Position numbers and translations under genes: made by a program. From positions 1-64,000 of the forward strand of contig NZ_JAFIQY010000009.1 in NCBI RefSeq assembly GCF_022271435.1: a stretch of 64,000 bases of DNA. The letters are read 5' to 3'. Positions 28,195 to 36,022 of this stretch are shown here, in pieces. Under the pieces are notes generated by a model. It saw nothing but the letters and a program-made list of their open reading frames with translations, was not told the DNA's origin and made no database searches. Source of the stretch: Streptomyces monomycini. GTDB taxonomy: Bacteria; Actinomycetota; Actinomycetes; Streptomycetales; Streptomycetaceae. Position 1 is the first letter of the stretch. The number at the start of each line of letters is the position of its first letter.

Positions 28195-29067
28195 TCAGTC
28201 GGAAATCGCCACCCGTTCCACCGGAATCCACAGTTCCGCGTCTGCCTCGTTTCCGTTTTCCGAGAGGCGGGTGCGGAGGATTTCAGGGCCCGGCCTGCTC
28301 CGGTACGGGTTGGACGGGAACCACTGGGTGAACACGTCGCGCCACAGAATCTGCAGTGTTTCCGGGAACGGCCCGGAATGCTCGAAAACGGCCCAGGTGC
28401 CCGGCGGGACGACCAGCGTGTCCAGGGCGTCCGGCGCGTCCGCCTGGGGCACCACACCGTGGTAGTAATCGAGGTCGGTGCCCTCCGCGCGGCTGGGGTC
28501 GAGGTCGTCGCACACGGCCACGATGCCTTCCGGCTGCTGGTCGGAGAGGGCGGCGATCCGCCGTATCGTCTCCTGGCCGATACCCCGGACGAACTCCGCG
28601 ATCGCCGGGTTCGCCCCTTCATGGACGAGCGGGACCCGCGCCTTCTTCCCCACGACGTGAAACTGTTCCTTCTCCACGATCCGGTATCGCATACTGCTGC
28701 TCCCTTCGACAATGAGACGGAAGGACATCCGGGGCTGGGCGTGCAGCGGAGCTCCGTCCCGCCGGGCTTCTCCCGGTCCCACACCGTGTACGGACCGGAA
28801 AGCCCGCGCGAACGCTTCACCCGAGCCGTATCCGTACCGCACCGCGATGTCCAGCAGCGTCCGGTCTCCGGCGAGGACTTTGGCTCCCGCGACCGTGAGC
28901 CGCCGGCGGCGGATGTATTCCGACAACGGCATTCCGGCGAGCGCGGAGAACATACGACGGAAGTGGTAGTCCGACGTCATGGCGATTCTCGCCAGTTCGG
29001 TCACCTCGATCCGGCGGTGAATGTGCGCCTCGATGTGTTCCAGGGCCTCGTTCAGCCGTTCCAGCAC
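28195..29067 (-). CDS. AraC-family regulator with GyrI-like domain
   Basis: In the 290-residue product, residues 1-105 are a double helix-turn-helix AraC domain (HIEAHIHRRIEVTELARIA, YHFRRMFSALAGMPLSEYIRRRRL, ILDIAVRYGYGSGEAFARAFRSVHG-like core). Residues 125-290 are a GyrI/SOUL-type small-molecule-binding domain (FHVVGKKARVPLVHEG, VPPGTWAVFEHSGPFPET, LQILWRDVFTQWFPSN, AELWIPVE). Such fusions (Rob/SoxS-like) usually sense hydrophobic drugs and control efflux or detoxification genes. Its target is unknown; the divergent gene is a degenerate M24 peptidase. Confidence 0.88.
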   Translation of the reverse strand: MLERLNEALEHIEAHIHRRIEVTELARIAMTSDYHFRRMFSALAGMPLSEYIRRRRLTVAGAKVLAGDRTLLDIAVRYGYGSGEAFARAFRSVHGVGPGEARRDGAPLHAQPRMSFRLIVEGSSSMRYRIVEKEQFHVVGKKARVPLVHEGANPAIAEFVRGIGQETIRRIAALSDQQPEGIVAVCDDLDPSRAEGTDLDYYHGVVPQADAPDALDTLVVPPGTWAVFEHSGPFPETLQILWRDVFTQWFPSNPYRSRPGPEILRTRLSENGNEADAELWIPVERVAISD

Positions 29068-29170
29068 TCCGGTCTCCTTCCCTTACGTCTATGACGTTAG
29101 GAGGACCGCATGGTCCCGTACCCGATATCTTGTGCCCGGTTCGGTCGGGTGTGGCGGAGGGGAGCCACGG

Positions 29171-29821
29171 TTGCCGGTACCGGCGGACGAGCGGCCCGTC
29201 GCGGAGCAGGCCGCAGGGGTGGGGGCGCTGTCGGTGGCCGCCTGGGCGGAGGGGGCGGGTCCGTATGCCCGCCTTGCGAAGTGGCTGTTTCCGAACGGGG
29301 GTTACGGGGCCCCGGACATGACGTGGGCCCGTGACCTGCTGGCGTTGCAGCGCGCCGCGCCGGGGACCTCGTATCTCGCGATGACGGAGGCGCTGCCGAT
29401 GCTGCGTGCCGTCATGGACACCTTCGAGGTGGAACGGCCGGCAGCCGCGGTGGCGGCATCGGACGCCGCGTACGAGGCGGCCCTCGGGTTGTGCTTCGCC
29501 GGGCGGCGGGAAAGTGAAGTCGCGCCCGATGTCGCGCGGCTGCTGGCTGAAAATGGTCATCAGGTGGTCGCCTTTGCGGTCGTCGGGGCGGGGCCCGACG
29601 GGGCCGACCCGCGGCACGGGGCGGGCGAACGGGTCATCGCCGACGGCGACATGGTCGTGCTCGATCTCGTCGGCCTGCGGGACGGTTACGGCTCGAACTC
29701 CGGGCGGACCGTGCACGTGGGGCCGCCGTCGGCCGAGGAACGCAAGGTGCACGGCGGCGTACGGGAGGCGCAGCAGGCCGCCTCCGAGGCGGTCCGCCCG
29801 GGGGCGGTGAGTGAGGCGTAG
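29171..29821 (+). pseudogene. Truncated, degenerate M24 (Xaa-Pro) peptidase
   Basis: From a TTG at 29171, 6 nt after GGAGGGGAG, the 216-residue frame resembles the middle of an aminopeptidase P/creatinase-type M24 enzyme: YARLAKWLFP, VERPAAAVAASDAAYEAA, ESEVAPDVARLLAENGHQVVAF, GAGPDGADPRHGAGERVIADGDMVVLDLVGL. The first metal Asp of VVLDLVG is kept, but the second (in the usual YxSDxTRT) is replaced in GYGSNSGRT. The protein stops at AVSEA, about 130 residues before the His and two Glu metal ligands. It cannot be a working peptidase of this class and is most likely a decayed gene, although a translated remnant with another role cannot be excluded. Confidence 0.65.
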
Positions 29822-29873
29822 CCAGAATGGCTACGGGCACCGGCTAAGGGCTAGGGACTGCGGGCGTCACGGG

Positions 29874-30887
29874 TTACGGGATCAGGACGACCTTGCCCAT
29901 CGTGCCGCGGCTCTCCAGGGCGCGATGGGCGGCCGCTGCCTCGGCCAGGGGGAAACGTTGCACGTCCGGTACGAGACGGCCGGCCGCCGCCTCGGCGAGG
30001 GACGCGGTCTCCAGGGAGCGCATCGGGTGGTCGCCGCCCGCCTTGGCCATCATCACAGGGCCCAGTACGTGCTCCGAGGTGATGCCACGTTCGGCGAGCT
30101 CACCCTCGGCGAACTCCAGCGGCCCGCCGGTCAGCAGGCCGCCCGAGGACCAGCCGAAGACGAGGTGACGTCCGCCGCGGGCGAGCAGGTCCACGGCGGC
30201 GCGGCCCGGTGCGCCGCCCACGGAGTCGAAGACGAGGGTGGCGCCGGGGGCGTCACGCCCGTCCAGGAAGGCGCGTACCTCGGTGGGCCAGTCGGCCTCC
30301 TTGTAGTCCACGGCGAGGTCGGCCCCCAGCTTCCGTACGCGTTCGGTCTTGGCCGGGCCGCCGGCGAGGCCGATGACGGTCGCGCCGGCGTTCTTCACGT
30401 ACTGGACGAGCAGGGAGCCGATGCCGCCGGCCGCCGCCGGGACGATCGCGATGTCGTCGGCGGTGAGGTCGGCGAAGAGCAGGATGCCCATGGTGGTGCG
30501 GCCGGTGCCGATCATGGCTACGGCCTGGCCCTCGTCCAGGTTTCCGGGGATGTCGTGCAGCTTTTCCGCGTCGACGACGGCCTTCTCGGCGTAGCCGCCC
30601 GGGTTCATGCCCAGGTGGGCGACGACCCGGCGGCCCAGCCATTCGGGATCCGTGCCCTCGCCGAGGGCGTCCACCGTGCCCGCGACCTCGCAGCCGGGGA
30701 CGGTCGGCAGGTCGGGGAGCGGGGCGGGGCCGCCGGTGAGGCCCTCGCGCAGGGCTGTGTCGAGCAGGTGGACGCCGGCCGCCGCCACGGCGATCCGCAC
30801 CTGGCCGGGGCCCGGGCGGGGGTCTTCGACCTGCTCGTACGTGAGGTTCTCGGCGGGGCCGAAGGCGTGCAGCCGGACTGCGTGCAT
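29874..30887 (-). CDS. ecaC: NADPH:quinone oxidoreductase-like MDR protein (EcaC-like)
   Basis: The 337-residue zinc-free medium-chain reductase has a GroES-like N-terminal domain (MHAVRLHAFGPAENL, VRIAVAAAGVHLLDTALREG, VPGCEVAGTVDALGEG). The Rossmann domain has nucleotide motif VPAAAGGIGSLLVQYVKNAGATVIGLAG, followed by FDSVGG and the C-terminal GTMGKVVLIP typical of QOR enzymes. A textbook SoxR box lies about 85 bp upstream. In S. coelicolor the SoxR regulon includes the oxidoreductase SCO4266 (ecaC) in the same genome neighbourhood, so I identify this gene with it; the symbol is from memory. Likely role: reduction of quinone-type redox-cycling compounds such as self-made pigments. Confidence 0.82.
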   Translation of the reverse strand: MHAVRLHAFGPAENLTYEQVEDPRPGPGQVRIAVAAAGVHLLDTALREGLTGGPAPLPDLPTVPGCEVAGTVDALGEGTDPEWLGRRVVAHLGMNPGGYAEKAVVDAEKLHDIPGNLDEGQAVAMIGTGRTTMGILLFADLTADDIAIVPAAAGGIGSLLVQYVKNAGATVIGLAGGPAKTERVRKLGADLAVDYKEADWPTEVRAFLDGRDAPGATLVFDSVGGAPGRAAVDLLARGGRHLVFGWSSGGLLTGGPLEFAEGELAERGITSEHVLGPVMMAKAGGDHPMRSLETASLAEAAAGRLVPDVQRFPLAEAAAAHRALESRGTMGKVVLIP

Positions 30888-31240
30888 GGCGTTCTCCTGG
30901 TGCGGGTGGTGGCCGTACGCCGGGTGAACCGGCGGAGCGGGTGGATGTGCCGTTGGCCCTCACTCTGTTTCCTCAACTTTGGTTGAGGTCAAGGTTGGAT
31001 CTTCGGGTTCGTAGAGGTGGGCCGTCGTGAGCTGGCGTGAGCTGATGCGGGTTGATGCGGGCTGATGCGGGCTGACGTCCGACGACGTGTGGCGAGGGGT
31101 GGTCGGTTCGTGTGGTCCGAGGGGTGTTTGCCCTGGTCAGCTGGCTGGTCCGGGGAATTGTCAGTGGGGTGGTTCACGATGGGGTCAGTTGGTCGTGCGG
31201 ATGGGTTCGGGACGGAAGGACAGGAAGGCGGTGGGCGGGC
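30888..31240. other. Spacer with SoxR box and 10-bp repeat
   Basis: 350 bp between the oxidoreductase and the pentapeptide-repeat gene. It holds the SoxR site (listed) and three tandem 10-bp units of G(C/T)TGATGCGG at 31041-31070. No gene seen. Confidence 0.55.
30971..30988 (-). promoter_or_regulatory. SoxR box
   Basis: CCTCAACTTTGGTTGAGG is a perfect 7-bp dyad with a 4-nt centre, matching the CCTCAA-N-TTGAGG core bound by SoxR. On the minus strand it lies between TTGACC (-35-like) and CAGAGT (-10-like) with a 19-bp spacer. This is the long spacer expected for a MerR-family activated promoter. Confidence 0.85.
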
Positions 31241-31945
31241 GTGAGGGAGCGTGACGGCGGGACGGGGCGGCCGGTGCGGCAGGGCGGAGCGGGGCGTTCG
31301 GTGCGGGAGGTGCGGCGGCCGACGGTGCGGCTGCCGGAGCTCCAGGCGTATGCGGGCGTCGAGTTGGAGACCGAAGGGGATTACGACGGGTTGGAGTTCG
31401 CGGACGCCGACCTGACGGGGCAGCCGGGGCGTGGGGCCCGGTTCATGGACTGCGCTCTACGGCGGTGCGCGCTGGATGAAACGGTCCTGAGCCGGGCGCG
31501 GTTCATCGACAGCGTGCTGGACGGAGTGCGCGGGGTGGGGACGGACCTGTCGCAGGCGTCGCTGAGGGACGTCGAGGTCCTGGACGCGCGGCTCGGTGGC
31601 GTCCAGATGCACGCGGCGGTGCTGGAGCGGGTGGTGGTGCGCGGCGGGAAGATCGACTTCCTGAATCTGCGCAAGGCGAAGCTGAAGGACGTCGCCTTCG
31701 AGGGGTGCGTACTGGTGGAGGCGGACTTCGCCGGCGCGGAGCTGGAACGGGTGAGCTTCGACGACTGCACGCTGTCCCGGGTGGACTTCAGCGGCGTACG
31801 GATGCGCGATGTGGACCTGCGCGGGGTGGCCCGGCTGGACATCGCCCGGGGGATCGACCGGCTGGCGGGCGCGGTGATCAGTTCGGCGCAGCTGATGGAC
31901 CTGGCGCCGGCGTTCGCGGCGGAGATAGGGGTGCGGGTGGAGTGA
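31241..31945 (+). CDS. Pentapeptide-repeat protein
   Basis: From GTG 31241 the product has 234 residues. From about residue 55 it is a run of A(D/N)LxG-like pentapeptides in degenerate form: LEFADADLTG, ARFMDCALRRCALDETVLSRARF, LSQASLRDVEVLDARLGGVQM, LRKAKLKDVAFEGCVLVEADFAGAELERVSFDDC. This predicts a right-handed quadrilateral beta helix. Some pentapeptide proteins mimic DNA and protect gyrase, but most have no known role and I do not assume one. The start is uncertain; upstream in-frame codons to 31112 have no conserved character. Confidence 0.75.
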   Translation: MRERDGGTGRPVRQGGAGRSVREVRRPTVRLPELQAYAGVELETEGDYDGLEFADADLTGQPGRGARFMDCALRRCALDETVLSRARFIDSVLDGVRGVGTDLSQASLRDVEVLDARLGGVQMHAAVLERVVVRGGKIDFLNLRKAKLKDVAFEGCVLVEADFAGAELERVSFDDCTLSRVDFSGVRMRDVDLRGVARLDIARGIDRLAGAVISSAQLMDLAPAFAAEIGVRVE

Positions 31946-32089
31946 GCGGGGGGTGCGGCGGGGAGTAAGTCATGGGGAGTGGTTTACGGGGCGTGGTCCA
32001 CGGCGGGCCGGCCGGGGAGGGGAGTGGCGGGGTGGGAAGGACGAGTGGAGCGCGCGAGCGGGGTGGCCGGCGCGCGCGGGGGCGAAGGT

Positions 32090-32587
32090 TCAGAGGCGGG
32101 GGAAGCGGGCCTGGAGGTCCCATACGGCCGGGTTGTCACCGAGCCCGTCGTGCAGGTCGGTGAGGTCGGCGATCAGGTCGTGCAGGAAGTCACGGGCCTC
32201 GCGGCGCAGGGCGGAGTGCTGGAAGGTGAGCGGGGCTTCGTCGGCCGGCATCCAGTCGGCGTCGACGTCCACCCACCCGAAGCGGCGTTCGAAGTACATC
32301 CGGTCCGCCGACTCGGTGAAATCCAGCTCCGCGAACTGGGGCTGAGCGGCGCGGTTGCCGAGGGGGTCGCGGTCGATCCGTTCGACGATGTCGCACAGGG
32401 CCCAGGCGAAGTCCAGCACCGGCACCCAGCCCCAGGAGGTCTGGACCTCGCGGTCCTCCTTGGTGTCGGCCAGGTAGACGTCGCCGCAGAAGAGGTCGTG
32501 GCGCAGGGCCCGTACGTCCGCGGTGCGGTAGTCCGTCTGCGGCGGGTCCGGAAAACGGCGGGAAAGGGAATAGCCGAGGTCGATCAC
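32090..32587 (-). CDS. Unknown conserved-looking cytosolic protein
   Basis: The 165-residue product from GTG 32587 has strong GC3 bias and a compact globular composition rich in Trp, Asp and Phe (SLSRRFPDPPQTDYRTADVR, TSWGWVPVLDFAWALCDIVERIDRDPLG, FGWVDVDADWMPADE). There is no signal peptide or membrane helix. I cannot place it in a family. The start lacks a good ribosome binding site. It is divergent from the secreted GDSL hydrolase gene with 183 bp between. Confidence 0.6.
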   Translation of the reverse strand: MIDLGYSLSRRFPDPPQTDYRTADVRALRHDLFCGDVYLADTKEDREVQTSWGWVPVLDFAWALCDIVERIDRDPLGNRAAQPQFAELDFTESADRMYFERRFGWVDVDADWMPADEAPLTFQHSALRREARDFLHDLIADLTDLHDGLGDNPAVWDLQARFPRL

Positions 32588-32770
32588 GTTCTTGATGGTG
32601 TCACGCTCGTACGTTCGTCCGCGCCGTCGCGGTCGTCGTAGCGGGCGGAGGCGGGGCGCGGACGGGCCCACGGACAGGCTCACGGGCAGACCAGCGGTCT
32701 GGCCTACGGGCGGGACCACTGACAGATCAGCGGACAGACGAGGCAACAAAGCAGAGGGTGGGGACGGATC

Positions 32771-34144
32771 ATGACAGGTTCCATGACCAGACGCTCGGGC
32801 GTCGCACTCTTCGCCGCCGCGGTACTGGCGGCACTTCCCGTGCTCGGTACGGAGCGGGAGGCGGCCGCGGTGGCCGCGGCGGCGCCCGTGGCGGGGGCCG
32901 CGGGGGTATCGGGGACTGCGGCGGGGCCGGGTGAGGGGAACACCGGGCGCTTCGCGGAAGCTCGGGACGGTGACCACGGCGGTGGGCAGCGATGGCGGGG
33001 CGCCTGGGCGACCTCCGCGCAGGCGCCGCACGCGCTGAGCCCGAACTGGTCGACGCAGGGCTTCACCGACCAGACGGTCCGGCAGGTGGTCCGGGTCAGT
33101 ACGGGAGGTGACCAGGCCCGTTTCGAGCTGTCCAACCGTTACGGCCGGACGCCGCTGACGGTGACCGGTGCGACTGTCGCCCGTACGGGCAAGGGGGCGA
33201 CGGTGCAGGACGGGACCGTACGGCAGCTGCTCTTCGGGCGGCAGCAGTCGGTGACCGTGCCCGCGGGCGGCGAGGTGCGCAGCGACAGGCTGCCGATGAA
33301 GGTCAAGGCCCTGGAGTCCCTGACCGTGACGCTGTACCTGGCCGGGCCCACCGGGCCGGCCACCTTCCACCAGTCGGCCCAGGCCACGACCTACCGCGCG
33401 GCGGGTGACCACCGTGCGGACACCGGGGGTGCGGCCTTCACCGAGCAGTCCCAGTCCTGGTACTACCTGTCGGGGGTGGAGGTCGCCGGGGGCAAGGACG
33501 ACACCCGTCGGAGAGCGGTGGTGACCTTCGGTGACTCCATCACCGACGGCTACGGCGCGACCGTGGACGCGAACCGCCGCTATCCGGACGTGCTGGCGGA
33601 GCGCTTCGCGGCCACCGGTCACCCGCGCAGCGTGCTCAACCAGGGCATCAGCGGAAACCGGATCACCGCGGACTCGACGTGGGCCGGGGAGAAGGGCGTG
33701 GCCCGGTTCCGGCACGACGTGCTCGGTGAGCCGAACGTGGGCACGGTCATCGTGCTGGAGGGGATCAACGACATCGGCGCCAGCGCCTCGCCGGACTGGC
33801 CCGGTGGCCAGGCTCCGGACGTGTCGCTCGCCCAGCTCATCCAGGGGCACCGCTCGCTGATCCGCCAGGCACACGCGGCGGGGGTGAAGGTGATCGGTGC
33901 GACGGTGACGCCGTTCAAGGGCGCCGGGTACTACTCCGAGCGGGGGGAGGCCAAGCGGGACGCGCTCAACGAGTGGATACGCACCTCCGGCGAGTACGAC
34001 GAGGTCGTTGACCTGGACCGGGCCCTGGCCGACCCGGCCGACCGGGACCGCCTGGCCCCGGCCTATGACGTCGGCGACCACCTGCACCCGAGCGACGCGG
34101 GATACCGCGCCATGGCTGAGGCGGTCGACCTGGACGAGCTGTAA
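32771..34144 (+). CDS. Secreted SGNH/GDSL hydrolase
   Basis: The 457-residue product has a signal peptide (RRSGVALFAAAVLAALPVLG, cleavage near TEREAAA), then a beta-rich N-terminal domain (RWRGAWATSAQAPH to about residue 235). The SGNH hydrolase domain carries block I VVTFGDSITDGYG with nucleophile Ser256, the block II Gly in NQGISGNRI, block III GINDIGAS and block V DHLHPSDAGY with Asp436 and His439. This layout is that of secreted Streptomyces lipase/esterase-like SGNH proteins. It should hydrolyse esters outside the cell; the substrate is unknown. ATG 32771 is preceded by a purine-rich GGGTGGGGACGG stretch. Confidence 0.88.
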   Translation: MTGSMTRRSGVALFAAAVLAALPVLGTEREAAAVAAAAPVAGAAGVSGTAAGPGEGNTGRFAEARDGDHGGGQRWRGAWATSAQAPHALSPNWSTQGFTDQTVRQVVRVSTGGDQARFELSNRYGRTPLTVTGATVARTGKGATVQDGTVRQLLFGRQQSVTVPAGGEVRSDRLPMKVKALESLTVTLYLAGPTGPATFHQSAQATTYRAAGDHRADTGGAAFTEQSQSWYYLSGVEVAGGKDDTRRRAVVTFGDSITDGYGATVDANRRYPDVLAERFAATGHPRSVLNQGISGNRITADSTWAGEKGVARFRHDVLGEPNVGTVIVLEGINDIGASASPDWPGGQAPDVSLAQLIQGHRSLIRQAHAAGVKVIGATVTPFKGAGYYSERGEAKRDALNEWIRTSGEYDEVVDLDRALADPADRDRLAPAYDVGDHLHPSDAGYRAMAEAVDLDEL

Positions 34145-34205
34145 AGGGGAGGGGCGGAGGGCCGGCCGGGCCGGTTGGCGGCTGGTGGGTTGGCGCCTTG
34201 CCTGC

Positions 34206-34244
34206 TTGGTGACTTGGTGACTTGGTGACCGGGTGACTTGGTGG
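34206..34244. repeat. 8-bp tandem array after the GDSL gene
   Basis: Five 8-bp units, TTGGTGAC three times, CGGGTGAC, then a partial TTGGTGG. A GTGCC/CCATTCC short repeat lies further on at about 34365-34425. The 34145-34442 spacer holds no gene. Confidence 0.8.
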
Positions 34245-34442
34245 CTGGGCCGGGAAGGGGACTGACCTGGAAGGGCGGGAGGTCTGAACGGCCGGATCGG
34301 CGCGGCGAGGACTCGCGGACGATGGACGCGGCCTCGCCGGGCCGGGCCGAGCCGGTCGAGCCGTTCCATTCCGTGCCGTGCCGTTCCACTCCATTCCGTG
34401 CCGTGCCGTGCCGGAGCGGGATGGAGCGGAGTGGGGTGGGCG

Positions 34443-36022
34443 TCATGGCTTCGGCAGGGTGGCTTCGTGGATGGCGTGGAGGTGGATGAGGACGTCGAAG
34501 GAATGGGCGATGGCGACGTGGGCGTCCGGGTGGGGGTGCTGCGTGCCGATGTTGCGGGTGGGGCGGGTGGCGTTCAGCCAGGTGCGAGCGGTGGGTGAGG
34601 TGCGGCGGACGTCGAAGTAGAAGTTCCGGTAGCGGACTCTGTCGAGGGTGTGCTCGTTCATGGCGGCATCGGGGGCGCCCACGGTGAACTTTTTCCAGTC
34701 GCCGGTGAGGGCAGCGTCCTTCGAGAGGAAGGAACGTGGTGGAAGGTGAAGCCGATGGGGGTGTAGTTCGTGCCCAGCGCGTCGCGTAGGAACGAGCCCT
34801 GCGTCTTCGGGTAGGTGACGGGGTCGCCGGCGACGTAACCGACATGGTCGTTCTGTGCGGAGAGCAGGATCTTGTGGCCGGTGCGCCGCTGCCACCAGGT
34901 GATGTTCTGGGCCATCACTTCGTCGCGGTAGCGCTGGGAGGCGGAGACCGAGGCGGGGTCGGTGACGTCCATGGTCAGAAACTTGGCGGTCTGGGCGATG
35001 GATCGGGCGTTCTGCTCGGTCCGGTCGAAGGCGTCCCCACCGGGCCCCTTCAGGCCGGTGATCAGGTCCAGGGCTTGCCGAGCCTTGAGGGCGAGCCACT
35101 GGCGTTCCGCCAGTGGTTTGCGCAGGTAGGCGAAGACGTCGTCGATCGGGCGCAGCCCGGTGTACAGCTCGTCGAGCTTCGGCAGCGACTCCGGATGGTT
35201 CCGTCGTACGTAGTTGGTGACGCGGCCGAAGAACCCGTCGTTGATGCTGGGGGCGCCGATGTCGTCGCCCATGAAGTGGACGGTACGGCCGGGGTGGCGG
35301 CGATTGTAGTCGCGCATCCAGGTGATGAGGCTGACGAATTCCTCGCGGTCCCAGGGAGAGTTGGCCAGGGCCTGCTTGGCGACCTGGCGGGCGTCGCCTT
35401 TGCCGGTCTGGAGGTACTCGTCGATCTGGAGCCCCGCGGACCAGCTCAGCTCCAGGGCGAAGGTGGTGAAACCTTTCTTCTCGACGAGGTGACGGAAGAG
35501 GCGGTGCTTCATGGTGAAGAACTCGTGGGAGCCGTGGGTGGTCTCGCCGAGACCGACGACCTTGGCGCTGCCGATCATGGCGGACAGCGCGCGCAGGTCG
35601 GTCGTGTTTCCGCCGGGTTCGGTCGAGCGCAACGGATGGGCCGCTCGTTCCAGTGCGGGGACGGGGGTGCGTGCCGGGTGTTCTGTGCGTGCCGGGTGTT
35701 CTGTGCGTGCTGGGGCGGCGGAACCGGCCGAGGTGGCAGAGGGGGTTGGGGCGGCGGAACCGGCCGAGGTGGCAGAGGGGGTTGGGGCGGTGGAGAGGGG
35801 TGCGGCAGAGGCAGGAGCTGCCGGGGCTTGGGCGGCTTCGGCTGTTACGGGGGCGAGGAGTGCTCCCGTCGCGATCATGGCCGTAGCCAGTAGCGCCCGT
35901 CGGTCGATGCGGCCTCGGAGTCGTTCTCGTTGGCCTTGGCCTTGGCCTCGGCCTCGGCCTCGGGCTCCGGCTCGGGCTCGGCCTTGGACTCGTTCCCGGT
36001 GTCGGCGTCGGTGTGCAGCCAT
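34443..36022 (-). pseudogene. Erythromycin-esterase-like protein, frameshifted
   Basis: From ATG 36022 (GAGGGG upstream) the frame encodes a Tat-like or Sec signal (IDRRALLATAMIATGALLA), a repetitive linker and an erythromycin esterase/EreA-type domain (VVGLGETTHGSHEFFTMKHRLFRHLVEKKG, FALELSWSAG, VHFMGDDIGA, ILLSAQNDHVGYV). After IGFTFHH the frame is lost. Adding one base at about 34735 restores GSFLSKDAALTGDWKKFTVGAPDA and a reasonable C-terminus to the stop at 34443 (about 527 residues in all). So a single base is missing. Ere enzymes hydrolyse macrolide lactones, but most secreted family members have other unknown substrates. Mutation or sequencing error cannot be told apart here. Confidence 0.75.
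35671..35787 (-). repeat. In-frame 18-bp and 36-bp repeats in the esterase linker
   Basis: Two exact 18-bp copies (35671-35688, 35689-35706; encode RTEHPA twice) are followed by two exact 36-bp copies (35716-35751, 35752-35787; encode PTPSATSAGSAA-type units). Both unit sizes are multiples of three, so linker length can change without loss of frame. A third hexanucleotide tract (35931-35985) lies in the N-terminal basic region. Confidence 0.85.

Noticed and set aside
31241..31945. Gyrase-protecting Qnr-like resistance protein
   Set aside because: Pentapeptide repeats are degenerate and nothing specific to Qnr/MfpA is visible.
31978..32641. Plus-strand frame opposite the unknown 165-aa gene
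   Set aside because: Valine/glycine-rich antisense composition; the minus strand has better codon bias and a globular composition.
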